Part shown: in pieces, positions 44,900 through 53,491 of the stretch
Numbering within the stretch: the stretch's first letter is position 1
Layout: each line of letters opens with the position of its first letter
Assembly (NCBI RefSeq): GCF_023556335.1
Contig: NZ_JAIKTS010000002.1
Span: 62,001-126,000, forward strand
Direction of reading: 5' to 3'
From: Stenotrophomonas mori
GTDB lineage: Bacteria; Pseudomonadota; Gammaproteobacteria; Xanthomonadales; Xanthomonadaceae
DNA: 64,000 nt
Notes under the pieces: model-generated
Seen by the model: the letters and a program-made list of their open reading frames with translations, nothing else
Database searches by the model: none
Told to the model about the DNA's origin: nothing
Position numbers and translations under genes: made by a program

Positions 44900-46192
44900 T
44901 CAGGCGGCCTCGCGCAGCTGGCGCAGGGCCGCCAGCACCACTCCGGCCTCCGCCTCCAGCGTCACCGGCGCGGCGCGCAGCGCGTCGTCGTGCTCGGCCT
45001 GCTTGAGCGCGGCGATCCGCTGGCCGGCATCGCGCGGCGAGTCGAAGCCTTCGCTCTGCAGCAGCAAGGCGCCCTGGCCGTCGAGCAGCTTGAAGTAGAA
45101 ACGGCCGTCCTTCTCGCGGTACTGCTTGAACACCGGCAACACCGCCCTGTCCACGGCCGTGGCCGCGGGGGCGTCGGTGGCGGCGGACAGCGCACGCAGG
45201 CCCACCGCATGGCGCAGCGCCTTGAGCAGCGGTATGGCGAACCGTTCGCGCAGCTGCTGGCCACGGCGGCAGAGCAGCGCCTCGATCTTCTCCGGCTCGG
45301 CCATCAGCGCCTCGTAGCGCGCGCGCAGCGGCGCCAGTTCGCTGTCGATCCGCTCGAACAGCTGCTGCTTGGCCTCGCCCCAGCCGATGCCGTCGGCGAA
45401 GGCCTGGGCGAAGGCGGCGCTCTGCTCCGCGCTGGCGAAGGCCTGGTACAGCTGGAACAGCGCCGAACCGGCGGTGTCCTTCGGCTCGCCCGGCGCACGC
45501 GAGTCGGTGACGATCGAGAACACCAGCTTCTTCAGCTCCTCGCGCGGAGCGAACAACGGGATCACGTTGTCGTAGCTCTTGCTCATCTTGCGCCCGTCCA
45601 GGCCCGGCAGGGTCGCGACCGCATCGTCGATCGTCGCCTCCGGCAGGACGAAATAGTCCTTGCCGTACAGGTGGTTGAAGCGCTGGGCGAAATCGCGCGC
45701 CATCTCGATGTGCTGGATCTGGTCGCGTCCCACCGGCACCTTGTCGGCGCCGAACACCAGGATGTCCGCGGCCATCAGCACCGGGTACATGAACAGGCCC
45801 GCGGTGATGCCGGCATCGTCGTCCTGCCGCTCTTCGCGGTTGCGGTCCACCGCCGCCTTGTAGGCATGGGCGCGGTTGAGGAGGCCCTTGCCGGCGACCA
45901 CGGTCAGGTACCAGGTCAGTTCGGTGATTTCCGGGATGTCGCTCTGCCGGTAGAGCCACACCTTCTCCGGATCCAGCCCGGCGGCCAGCCAGCTGGCGGC
46001 GATCTCCAGCGTCGAGCGCTGCACGCGCTGCGGATCCTGGGTGTTGATCAGGCTGTGCAGGTCGGCCAGGAAGAAGAAACTCTCGGTATCGGCGGCGCGG
46101 CTGGCGGCGATGGCGGGACGGATCGCCCCCAGGTAGTTGCCGATGTGGGGAGTACCGGAAGGCTTGATGCCGGTGAGGACGCGGGTAGTCAT
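44900..46192 (-). CDS. trpS: Tryptophanyl-tRNA synthetase, long form
   Basis: A 430-residue class I aminoacyl-tRNA synthetase that charges tRNA(Trp). The HIGH-like motif is SGTPHIGNYLG near residue 13. The KMSKS loop is GRKMSKSYDN near 207. Typical TrpS regions LADLHSLINTQDP and RAHAYKAAVDRN are present. Bacterial TrpS is usually ~335 residues; here ~90 extra C-terminal residues follow (from about AVDRAVLPVFKQYREKDGRFY), a feature of the xanthomonad form. The ATG giving MTTRVLTGIKPSG was selected. The gene is transcribed alone or with the downstream membrane protein gene. Confidence 0.95.
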   Translation of the reverse strand: MTTRVLTGIKPSGTPHIGNYLGAIRPAIAASRAADTESFFFLADLHSLINTQDPQRVQRSTLEIAASWLAAGLDPEKVWLYRQSDIPEITELTWYLTVVAGKGLLNRAHAYKAAVDRNREERQDDDAGITAGLFMYPVLMAADILVFGADKVPVGRDQIQHIEMARDFAQRFNHLYGKDYFVLPEATIDDAVATLPGLDGRKMSKSYDNVIPLFAPREELKKLVFSIVTDSRAPGEPKDTAGSALFQLYQAFASAEQSAAFAQAFADGIGWGEAKQQLFERIDSELAPLRARYEALMAEPEKIEALLCRRGQQLRERFAIPLLKALRHAVGLRALSAATDAPAATAVDRAVLPVFKQYREKDGRFYFKLLDGQGALLLQSEGFDSPRDAGQRIAALKQAEHDDALRAAPVTLEAEAGVVLAALRQLREAA

Positions 46193-46300
46193 GGACGCGG
46201 ACGTGACGGACGGATGAACCGCGCCAGTGTAACCGGCGCGCGGCAACCCCGCCGCCGGCCGCCATCCGTTCCAGGCTGTGTCCCCCGTCCGGAGCCCGCC

Positions 46301-47086
46301 ATGTACCGCCTTCTCGCCTGCCTGCTGGCCCTGCCCATCCTGTGCGGCTTCCGTCCGGTGCCGATGCCCCCGCCCGCCCCCGCGTCCGCCCGGGTGGCGC
46401 TGTCGCTGGTGGACCGCGACAGCGGCCGGGAACTGCCCGAGTACCGCCATGGCGGCCGAGCGTGGGTGCCCGCCGCGCCCGGCCACCGCTATGCGGTACG
46501 CCTGCGCAACCTCACCGGCGAGCGCCTGCTGGTGGTGCTGTCGGTGGACGGGGTCAATGCCATCACCGGCCAGACCGCCGCGCCGGAGCAGCCCGGCTAC
46601 GTGCTCGGTCCCTGGCAGGACAGCGAGATCGCCGGCTGGCGCAAGTCGTCCTCGGACGTGGCGCAGTTCGTGTTCACCGACCACGGCGACAGCTACGCCA
46701 GCCGCACCGGCCGACCCACCGATGTCGGCGTGGTCGGGATCGCCGTGTTCGGCGAGGCGCGCCCGCCGTCGGTCCCACACCCGCCAGTGCCACCGCGCCC
46801 GCTGCCGCGACTGGCCGCGCCGGCATCCGCGGTGGCCGCGGAGAGCGCCCGCCAACGCAGCGCCGACGGGGGCCGCCCGTCCCTGGGAACCGGGCATGGC
46901 GCACGCGAACGCTCGGACAGCGCCAGCGTCCAGTTCCAGCGCGCCGGGCCGCGGCCGCTCCAGATCGCCACGCTCCGCTACGACGCCTACGCGCGCCTGG
47001 CGGCGCTGGGCATCGTGCCCGGCGTTCCCGCACCGCGTGCGTTCCCGGCCGGCTTCGTTCCCGACCCGCCGGCCCGGCCACGCTGA
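46301..47086 (+). CDS. Hypothetical exported protein
   Basis: A 261-residue protein with a short signal peptide (MYRLLACLLALPILCGF). Residues ~30-150 look like one beta-rich domain: VALSLVDRDSGRELPEYRHG, YAVRLRNLTGERLLVVLSVDGV, YVLGPWQDSEIAGWRKS and RPTDVGVVGIAVFGEA. The second half is Pro/Ala/Arg-rich and probably unfolded. The family is widespread in proteobacteria with no known function, as far as I can recognise. It is divergent from trpS, and a hairpin terminator separates it from the csbD-like gene. Confidence 0.75.
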   Translation: MYRLLACLLALPILCGFRPVPMPPPAPASARVALSLVDRDSGRELPEYRHGGRAWVPAAPGHRYAVRLRNLTGERLLVVLSVDGVNAITGQTAAPEQPGYVLGPWQDSEIAGWRKSSSDVAQFVFTDHGDSYASRTGRPTDVGVVGIAVFGEARPPSVPHPPVPPRPLPRLAAPASAVAAESARQRSADGGRPSLGTGHGARERSDSASVQFQRAGPRPLQIATLRYDAYARLAALGIVPGVPAPRAFPAGFVPDPPARPR

Positions 47087-47105
47087 CCGCGGCCGCGGAA
47101 ACGCG

Positions 47106-47128
47106 AACGGGCCGCATCGCGGCCCGTT
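47106..47128. terminator. Bidirectional terminator hairpin
   Basis: Ten-base arms AACGGGCCGC and GCGGCCCGTT with a three-base loop (ATC) sit between two converging genes, followed by CCCTT on the plus strand. Confidence 0.75.
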
Positions 47129-47178
47129 CCCTTGCCCAATTCACCGCAGCATCGCCGCGGCGTGTGGCCCCGGCCGGC

Positions 47179-47400
47179 TCAGCGCCAGTCCGGGTCTTCC
47201 TTGTGCAGGGCATCCTGGAAGTCGCGCACTTCCTTCTCGGCGCGGTCCTTGGCCCAACCGTAACGCTCCTGGAGGCGCCCGGCCAGGTACTCCGAATTGC
47301 CTTCCGCCACCTTGAAGTCATCGTCGGTCAGGTCGCCCCACTTGGCGCGGGCCTTGCCCTTGAGCTGGGTCCACTTGCCGGAAATGATGTCTTTGTTCAT
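47179..47400 (-). CDS. CsbD-family stress response protein
   Basis: A 73-residue protein with the CsbD pattern: [29 protein letters not shown] then [20 protein letters not shown]. CsbD proteins are small, hydrophilic, abundant under general stress and of unknown biochemical role. The ATG at 47400 has a strong ribosome binding site (AAAGGAGA). Entericidin-like lipoprotein genes lie ~200 bases away on the same strand, so this is a small stress-gene cluster. Confidence 0.92.
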   Translation of the reverse strand: MNKDIISGKWTQLKGKARAKWGDLTDDDFKVAEGNSEYLAGRLQERYGWAKDRAEKEVRDFQDALHKEDPDWR

Positions 47401-47539
47401 GCGGATCTCCTTTCGGGGGAATGGCGGCAGTTCCGCCGCAGGACCAGCATGCCGCGCACGGTGTTGAGGGTGCATCGACGATTCGTTGATTTCCGCTGAT
47501 GTCCTTGAACCACACCTGAGTGCACCGGGGGGGGACGGA

Positions 47540-47576
47540 AACGCACGGGGCCGGCATGTCGCCGGCCCCGTGCGTT
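47540..47576 (-). terminator. Terminator hairpin after entericidin-like genes
   Basis: Sixteen-base perfect arms (AACGCACGGGGCCGGC and its complement) enclose loop ATGTC, 19 bases after the stop of the downstream lipoprotein gene. Confidence 0.8.
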
Positions 47577-47594
47577 TGCCTGTGTGGCGGAAGG

Positions 47595-47729
47595 TCAGCG
47601 CTTGGCCGCGCCCTCCACCTTCTCGCCCGCCTTCTGCACGTCCTTGCCGGCACCGGCAACGGTGTTGCAGCCGGACAGCACGGCGATCGAGAACAACGAC
47701 ACCATCATCAGGGCGACCATGCGCTTCAT
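47595..47729 (-). CDS. Entericidin A/B-family lipoprotein (44 aa)
   Basis: A 44-residue lipoprotein: [20 protein letters not shown] then the lipobox cysteine at residue 21, followed by [20 protein letters not shown]. This is the entericidin pattern: a type II signal peptide, then a short amphipathic helix with the [10 protein letters not shown] core. Entericidins form an antidote/toxin lipoprotein pair in E. coli (EcnA/EcnB) controlled in stationary phase. A paralogue lies immediately upstream on the same strand. It is too small for ordinary gene calling but clearly real. Confidence 0.85.
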   Translation of the reverse strand: MKRMVALMMVSLFSIAVLSGCNTVAGAGKDVQKAGEKVEGAAKR

Positions 47730-47777
47730 GTCTTCAACTCCTCAGGGATTCGGGGGGTGCGGGTACCGCGGCGGGGA

Positions 47778-47930
47778 TCAGCACTTGCCGTCGCTGCAAT
47801 CCTCGGCCTTGTCTTCGACCTTCTGGCCGGCCTTCTGCATGTCCTTGCCGGCACCGGCAACGGTGTTGCAGCCGCCCAGCATCGCCACCGAGAACAGGCC
47901 CAGCATGGCCAGCATCAGCATTCGCTTCAT
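47778..47930 (-). CDS. Entericidin A/B-family lipoprotein with Cys-containing tail (50 aa)
   Basis: A 50-residue paralogue of the neighbouring entericidin: MKRMLMLAMLGLFSVAMLGG, lipobox cysteine at residue 21, then [19 protein letters not shown]. It differs by an acidic C-terminal tail with two cysteines (EDCSDGKC). The pair lies 48 bases apart and probably shares a transcript, as the ecnA-ecnB pair does. Which, if either, is toxic cannot be inferred from sequence. Confidence 0.85.
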   Translation of the reverse strand: MKRMLMLAMLGLFSVAMLGGCNTVAGAGKDMQKAGQKVEDKAEDCSDGKC

Positions 47931-48076
47931 CACTCTGTCTCCTTGCCTTGGATCGGCGGCTGCCGGTCGCGGTGGCTCCGCGGCCGGTGTCCCCGCGCGT
48001 GGAACAGAATCTGGCGGCTGCGCCGTGCAGCCAGCGTGAATGCCGGGGCCACGCGTTCAGCGAGGTCGCGCCCGCA

Positions 48077-48997
48077 TCAATCCCGCATCAGCGTGGACTT
48101 GCCGAACAGGCTCTCCACCAGGTCCACCGCCAGCTTGGCGGTGCGGTTGCGGCGGTCGAGCAGCGGATTGAGTTCGACGATGTCCAGCGACCCCATGGCC
48201 CCGGTGTCGGCGATCATCTCCATCACCAGCTGCGCCTCGCGGTAGTTCACCCCGCCCGGCACCGTGGTGCCCACGCCCGGCGCGATGCTGGGATCCAGGA
48301 AGTCGACGTCGAAGCTGACGTGCAGGTGGGTGTCGGCATCGACCCCGGCCAGCGCCGCCTCCATGGTCCGCTTCATGCCGCTCTCGTCGATGTAGCGCAT
48401 GTCGTACACGTCCACCTGGTACTGCTTGATCAGCCGCTTCTCGTCCTGGTCCACCGACCGGATGCCGATCTGCCGCACCTGCTGCGGCGAGATCGCCGGT
48501 GCCTCCCCGCCCAGCCGGGTCAGTGCGTCCGGGCCCAGCCCGCACAGGCAGGCCACCGGCATGCCGTGGATGTTGCCCGACGGGGTGACCTGGGAGGTGT
48601 TGAAGTCCGAGTGCGCGTCCAGCCACAGCACCCGCAGCTGCTTGCCCTGCGCGCGGCACCAGCGTGCCACCGCGGTGATCGAGCCGATGCCCAGGCAATG
48701 GTCGCCCCCGAGCATGATCGGCAGGCGGCCCTCGCGCAGCTCGGCCTCGGTCGCTTCCATCAGCGCCCGGTTCCAGGCCACGACCTCGTCCAGGTGGCGG
48801 TAGCCCTCCACCGGGTCGGTCCAGGGGTTGCGCGGCCCGGGCAGGTTGCCGACGTCGCGCACGTCCACGCCGCGCGCGGCCAGCGCCTCGGGCAGGCCGG
48901 CGATGCGCAGCGCCTCCGGCCCCAGGCGGGCGCCGCGGTGGCCGGCACCGACATCGGTGGGTACGCCTATCAACGAGACGGGACGATGGGTAGGCAT
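48077..48997 (-). CDS. rocF: Arginase
   Basis: A 306-residue ureohydrolase that converts arginine to ornithine and urea. Manganese ligands appear in MLGGDHCLGIGS, LWLDAHSDFNT and SFDVDFLDPSIAPG. The N-terminal VSLIGVPTDVGAGHRGARLGP is typical of arginase rather than agmatinase, and the SGNIHGMPVA loop binds the arginine alpha-carboxylate. A GGAGGAG ribosome binding site precedes the ATG. It is a single gene between the entericidin cluster and the M3 peptidase. No other arginine-catabolic gene is adjacent. Confidence 0.94.
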   Translation of the reverse strand: MPTHRPVSLIGVPTDVGAGHRGARLGPEALRIAGLPEALAARGVDVRDVGNLPGPRNPWTDPVEGYRHLDEVVAWNRALMEATEAELREGRLPIMLGGDHCLGIGSITAVARWCRAQGKQLRVLWLDAHSDFNTSQVTPSGNIHGMPVACLCGLGPDALTRLGGEAPAISPQQVRQIGIRSVDQDEKRLIKQYQVDVYDMRYIDESGMKRTMEAALAGVDADTHLHVSFDVDFLDPSIAPGVGTTVPGGVNYREAQLVMEMIADTGAMGSLDIVELNPLLDRRNRTAKLAVDLVESLFGKSTLMRD

Positions 48998-49131
48998 GGC
49001 TCCTCCGTTGCAAATGAAATCATTGTAGACGCAGGCCCGCCGCGGCCGCTCGCGGCGGTGCGTCAGATCCGCGGGGAACCCGACGGCCGTGCCCGCACGC
49101 CGGCCGCTCCCCGCCGCGGGGGACGCACACA

Positions 49132-49164
49132 GAGCGACGGCAGGGGGATGCCCTGCCGTCGCTC
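49132..49164 (-). terminator. Terminator hairpin after M3 peptidase gene
   Basis: Fourteen-base arms GAGCGACGGCAGGG and CCCTGCCGTCGCTC enclose loop GGATG, 24 bases past the peptidase stop codon. Being symmetric, it may work in both directions. Confidence 0.75.
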
Positions 49165-49187
49165 CTCACCCGGGTACCGCCATCGGC

Positions 49188-51347
49188 CTATTTCAGGCCG
49201 CGGTTGTGCAGCAGCGGTTCCACGCTGGGGTCCTTGCCACGGAAATCGCGGTAGGCCGTGGCCAGGTCGCGGGTGTTGCCGATGGACAGGATCTTGTCGC
49301 GGAACACCTGGCCGTTCTCGCGGGTCAGGCCGCCGTTCTCCTTGAACCACTCGAAGGCGTCATGGTCGATCATCTCCGCCCAGAAATAGGCGTAGTAACC
49401 GGCGGAATAGCCGCCACCCCAGATGTGGTCGAAGTAGCTGCTGCGGTAGCGCGGGGGCACCTGCGCCAGATCCACCTTGAAGCGCTTGAGCGCGCTGGCC
49501 TCGAACGCGTCCACGTCCTGCAGCGGCGCATCGGCGGCCTGCGTGTGCCAGGCCAGGTCCAGCAGCGCCGCCGACAGGTACTCGGTGGTCATGTAGCCCT
49601 GGTTGAAGGTCTTGGCCTTGGCGATCCGCTCGACCAGCGCCTGCGGCATCGCGTCCTTGGTGCGGTAGTGCTTGGCGTAGTTGGCGAACACCTTCGGGTC
49701 CGATGCCCAGTGCTCGTTGAACTGCGACGGGAACTCGACGAAGTCGCGCGGCACGCTGGTGCCGGCCACGCTCGGGTACGTCGTGTTCGAGAACATGCCG
49801 TGCAGGGCATGGCCGAACTCATGGAACATCGTGGTCACGTCGTCCCAGCTCAGCAGGGCCGGCTGGCCGGCCGCGGGCTTGGTGAAGTTGCTGACGTTGT
49901 AGACCACCGGCCGGGTACCGGCCAGCCCGTCCTGTTCGACGAACACGTCCATCCAGGCGCCGCCGGACTTGCTGTCGCGCTTGAAGAAATCCGCATAGAA
50001 CAGCGCCAGCGGCTGGCCGTCGGCGTCGGTGACCTCGAACACGCGCACGTCCGGGTGGTAGACCGGCAGGTCGGTGCGTTCCTTGAAGGTGATGCCGTAC
50101 AGCTCGGTGGCGGCGAAGAACACGCCGTCATGCAGCACGGTGTCCAGCTCGAAGTACGGCTTGATCTGCGATTCGTCCAGGTCGTACTTGGCCTTGCGCA
50201 CCTGCTCGGCGTAGAAGTCCCAGTCCGAGGCGGCGGCCTTGAAGCCGCCCTTCTGCGCGTCGATCACCTGCTGGATCTCGGCCAGTTCGCCACGCGCCTT
50301 GGCGGTGGCCGCGGGCACGGTGTCGGTCAGCAGCTTCAACGCGTTGGCCGGGTCCTGCGCCATCTGGTCGGTGAGGTTGTAGGCGGCGTAGTTCGGGAAG
50401 CCGAGCAGCTTGGCCTTGGCGGCACGCAGCTGCGCCAGGCGCTGGAGGATGCCGCGGGTATCGTTGCCGTCGCCCTGCTCGGTCCGCGTCTCCGATGCCT
50501 GCAGCACGCTGGCGCGCAGCGCCCGGTCCTGCAGCGAGGCCAGGACCGGCTGCTGGGTGGTGTTCTGCAGGCCCAGCACCCACTTGCCGTCGAGCGCGCG
50601 GCCCTTGGCGTCTTCCGCCGCCGAGGCCAGATCGCCGTCGGACAGGCCGGTCAACCGCGCCGGGTCGTCGACCACCACCGCGGCGGCGGCGGTGCCCGCG
50701 ACCAGCTTGTTGTGGAAGTCGTTGGCGAGCGTGGCCTCCTCGGCGTTGTACTGCTTGAGTGTTTCCTTGTCGGCATCGCTGAGCTGGGCGCCGGCCTTCA
50801 CGAAGCTCTGGTAGGTCTCCTCGACCACGCGCAGCTGCTCCGGATCCAGCCCGGCACCGGCACGTCCGTCATGGACCGCCTTGACCCGTTCGAACAGCTT
50901 GGCGTCCAGGTGGATGGCGTCGCTGTGCGCGGCCAGTTTCGGGATCACCTCTTCCTGGATCTTCTGCCGCTCCGGATTGGTATCGGCCTGCACGACGCTG
51001 AAGAACACGCGGCTGACCCGGTCCAGGACCGCGCCGGACTTCTCCATCGGCAGCAGGGTGTTGTCGAAGGTGGCCGGCTGCGTGTTGGCGACGATCTGCG
51101 CGATCTCCGCGCGCTGCTGGCGCATGCCTTCCTCGAAGGCCGGCAGGTAGTCGCTGTCCTTGATCCGGTCGAACGCCGGCGCCTGGAACGGCAGTGTGCT
51201 GGCACTCATGAACGGGTTGGCCGACGCCTCGGCCGGCTGGCCGTCCTGTGCGGAAGGGGGGGCGTTCACGGGGGTGTTGGACTCCTTGCCCGAACAGGCC
51301 GCCAGCGCAAGGCTGATGGCGGCGGCCAGAATGACGGTGCGCGACAT
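49188..51347 (-). CDS. M3-family oligopeptidase (Dcp-like) lipoprotein
   Basis: A 719-residue peptidyl-dipeptidase/oligopeptidase. The zinc motif is TMFHEFGHALHGMFSNTTYPS; downstream motifs include FVEFPSQFNEHW and YFDHIWGGGYSAGYYAYFWAEM. A lipoprotein signal ends at Cys18 (LALAACSGKE), so it is tethered in the periplasm, unlike cytoplasmic E. coli Dcp. It cleaves dipeptides from the C-terminus of peptides. The ATG at 51347 gives the lipobox. It lies downstream of phrB on the same strand, with 100 bases between. Confidence 0.94.
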   Translation of the reverse strand: MSRTVILAAAISLALAACSGKESNTPVNAPPSAQDGQPAEASANPFMSASTLPFQAPAFDRIKDSDYLPAFEEGMRQQRAEIAQIVANTQPATFDNTLLPMEKSGAVLDRVSRVFFSVVQADTNPERQKIQEEVIPKLAAHSDAIHLDAKLFERVKAVHDGRAGAGLDPEQLRVVEETYQSFVKAGAQLSDADKETLKQYNAEEATLANDFHNKLVAGTAAAAVVVDDPARLTGLSDGDLASAAEDAKGRALDGKWVLGLQNTTQQPVLASLQDRALRASVLQASETRTEQGDGNDTRGILQRLAQLRAAKAKLLGFPNYAAYNLTDQMAQDPANALKLLTDTVPAATAKARGELAEIQQVIDAQKGGFKAAASDWDFYAEQVRKAKYDLDESQIKPYFELDTVLHDGVFFAATELYGITFKERTDLPVYHPDVRVFEVTDADGQPLALFYADFFKRDSKSGGAWMDVFVEQDGLAGTRPVVYNVSNFTKPAAGQPALLSWDDVTTMFHEFGHALHGMFSNTTYPSVAGTSVPRDFVEFPSQFNEHWASDPKVFANYAKHYRTKDAMPQALVERIAKAKTFNQGYMTTEYLSAALLDLAWHTQAADAPLQDVDAFEASALKRFKVDLAQVPPRYRSSYFDHIWGGGYSAGYYAYFWAEMIDHDAFEWFKENGGLTRENGQVFRDKILSIGNTRDLATAYRDFRGKDPSVEPLLHNRGLK

Positions 51348-51446
51348 GGTACGTGCTCCTGGTTGCATGCAGCCGCCCACCCTACTCCCTCGCCCCCGGC
51401 CCGGCATGTGCCGATGGTGGCGCCTGCCTGCACGGCGGTGGCCGGT

Positions 51447-52883
51447 TCAGCCGCTGCGCGGGCGGCGCAGCGCGGCGAATGCCGCCAGGGCGCCGGCCCG
51501 GCCCGCGGCCAGCTCCACCTGCGGCCGCGCCGGGTAGCCCGGCGCCATGCGGCGCGCCAGCGCCGGGTGCTCCCAGGGGGCGAAGCGCGCCGGCACCGGC
51601 AGCCCGGCCAGTTCCGGCACCCAGCGCGCGATGTAGTCGCCGGCCGGATCGAACCGCCGCGCCTGCGCGACCGGGTTGAACACGCGGAAGTACGGCGCCG
51701 CGTCGGCCCCGGTGCCGGCGGTCCATTGCCAGCCCTGGGTGTTGTTGGCCAGGTCGGCATCCACCAGCGTGTCCCAGAACCAGCGCGCGCCGTGCAGCCA
51801 GTGCTGGCGCAGGTGCTTGCTCAGCCAGCTGGCCACCACCATGCGCACGCGGTTGTGCATCCAGCCGGTCTGCCACAGCTGGCGCATCCCGGCATCGACG
51901 ACCGGCACCCCGGTGCGCCCGTGCCGCCAGGCATCCAGCAGCGCCGCGTCGGGTGCCGCCCAGGGGAAATCGTCGAAGCGCGGATCCAGGTTGTGCTCGG
52001 GCACCCGCGGGTAGTGGTGCAGCACGTGGTGGGCGAACTCGCGCCAGCCCAGTTCGGCGAGGAAGCGCTCGCGGTCGGCCTCGGCCAGGGCATCGCCGGC
52101 GGCCAGCACCGACGCGGCGATCCTGCGTACCGAGATCTCGCCGAAATGCAGGTGCGGCGACAACCGCGACGTGCCGGCATCGGCAAGCACATCGCGGCCC
52201 TGCGCATAGCCGTGCACGGGCCCGTCGAGGAAGGCCTGCAGCGCGGCCCGGGCGCCGTCCTCGCCGGGCGTGAAGCACTGCCAGAAGCCCGCATCCCACC
52301 CCGGCCGCGGTGCCGGCAGCAATGCCTCCAGGCGGACCCCGGCTGGCAGGTCGTCCGCATCCAGCGAGGGCAGCCGCGGCGGTGCCTCCCAGGTGGCCGG
52401 CGTCCGCCAGTGCGCGCGCGCGGCTTTCCAGAACGGCGTGAACACCCGGTACGGGTCGCCCTGCCGGGTCGCCAGCTCCCAGGGCTCGAACAGCAGCGCG
52501 CCGTTGAGGCTCTCCGCGTGCAGGCCGGCCTGGCGCAGGCTGCGCTTGATGTGCGCGTCGCGCTGCTCGATGGCCGGCTCGTAGCGCCGGGTCCACAGCA
52601 CCGCTTCGGCGCCGGTGCGCGCGGCCAGTGCCTGCAGGGTGTCCAGGGTGGGGCCACGCAGCAGCAGCAGGCGCGAACCGCGGCGCTCCAGGCCGGCGGC
52701 CAACGCCGCCAGCGAGCGCCGCCGCCAGGCCTGCGAGGCGGCCCCGGGCGCCCACGCGCCCTCTTCCTCCGGCGCATGGATGTAGACCGGCAGCGGCCGC
52801 AGGCCGCGGTCCAGCGCCGCGCGCAGCGCCGGCTGGTCGTCCAGGCGCAGATCGTCGCGCAGCCACACCAGCGCGATGCCCAT
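51447..52883 (-). CDS. phrB: Deoxyribodipyrimidine photolyase (CPD class I)
   Basis: A 478-residue FAD enzyme that repairs UV-induced cyclobutane pyrimidine dimers using blue light. The N-terminal antenna domain starts IALVWLRDDLRLDDQPAL. The C-terminal FAD/DNA domain has TSRLSPHLHFGEIS, GMRQLWQTGWMHNRVRMVVASWLSKHL and NNTQGWQWTAGTG. The tryptophan chain needed for photoreduction is represented (WDTL, WQW). It is coupled to the acyltransferase gene upstream, only 3 bases apart. Confidence 0.95.
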   Translation of the reverse strand: MGIALVWLRDDLRLDDQPALRAALDRGLRPLPVYIHAPEEEGAWAPGAASQAWRRRSLAALAAGLERRGSRLLLLRGPTLDTLQALAARTGAEAVLWTRRYEPAIEQRDAHIKRSLRQAGLHAESLNGALLFEPWELATRQGDPYRVFTPFWKAARAHWRTPATWEAPPRLPSLDADDLPAGVRLEALLPAPRPGWDAGFWQCFTPGEDGARAALQAFLDGPVHGYAQGRDVLADAGTSRLSPHLHFGEISVRRIAASVLAAGDALAEADRERFLAELGWREFAHHVLHHYPRVPEHNLDPRFDDFPWAAPDAALLDAWRHGRTGVPVVDAGMRQLWQTGWMHNRVRMVVASWLSKHLRQHWLHGARWFWDTLVDADLANNTQGWQWTAGTGADAAPYFRVFNPVAQARRFDPAGDYIARWVPELAGLPVPARFAPWEHPALARRMAPGYPARPQVELAAGRAGALAAFAALRRPRSG

Positions 52884-52886
52884 CGG

Positions 52887-53489
52887 CTACACCGTGCCGC
52901 GGTTGCGGCCGATCCACGGCCGGTACCAATGGCGGATCGCGGCCATGTCGGCGGCATCGTCGCCGCTGGTGTGGAACGGTGCGCCGAAGCCGATGACTTT
53001 CTCGGGGTAATGGAAGTAGGCCGGCACGATCGGTACCTGCGCCAGCCGCGCGATGCGGATGAAGCCTGTCTTCCACTCCTTCACCGGCTTGCGCGTGCCC
53101 TCCGGCGCCAGCGCGAACCAGATGCGCTCGCTGCCCTGGATCATCGCCACCGCCTGCCCCACCGTGCCCTGCGGGCTGCTGCGGTCCAGCGGCACCACGC
53201 CCAGGCGGCGCAGCAATGCCCCCAGCGGCCACCAGAACAGCTTGTCCTTGCCCAGCACCCGCGCCTCGATGCCCAGCGCCAGCTTCGCCGCCAGGCCCCA
53301 GATGCCGTCCCAGTTGGACGAATGCGGAGCGGCGATGACCACCGCCCGGGCCAGGTCCGGGACCGGCCCGGCCACGCGCCAGCCGCCCAGGCGCAGCAGC
53401 GTGCGCCCCAGCCAGCGGGTACCTCCATTGCCGCGCACCCGCGGCACGTTCGGCGGAACCCGGGGCACCACCGGCGACGGCTTGTCCAC
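52887..53489 (-). CDS. Lysophospholipid/glycerol acyltransferase-like protein
   Basis: A protein of about 200 residues of the PlsC superfamily. The catalytic HX4D motif is APHSSNWDGIWG, and the glycerol-phosphate binding EGTR is ALAPEGTRKPVKEWKTGF. VVPLDRSSPQGTVGQAVAMI and VPIVPAYFHYPEKVIGFG complete the fold. There are no obvious transmembrane segments. It likely transfers an acyl chain to a lyso-lipid; the true acceptor is unknown. The start is taken as GTG at 53489, 2 bases after the arfB stop. Together arfB, this gene and phrB form a compact unit. Confidence 0.82.
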   Translation of the reverse strand: MDKPSPVVPRVPPNVPRVRGNGGTRWLGRTLLRLGGWRVAGPVPDLARAVVIAAPHSSNWDGIWGLAAKLALGIEARVLGKDKLFWWPLGALLRRLGVVPLDRSSPQGTVGQAVAMIQGSERIWFALAPEGTRKPVKEWKTGFIRIARLAQVPIVPAYFHYPEKVIGFGAPFHTSGDDAADMAAIRHWYRPWIGRNRGTV

Positions 53490-53491
53490 GC

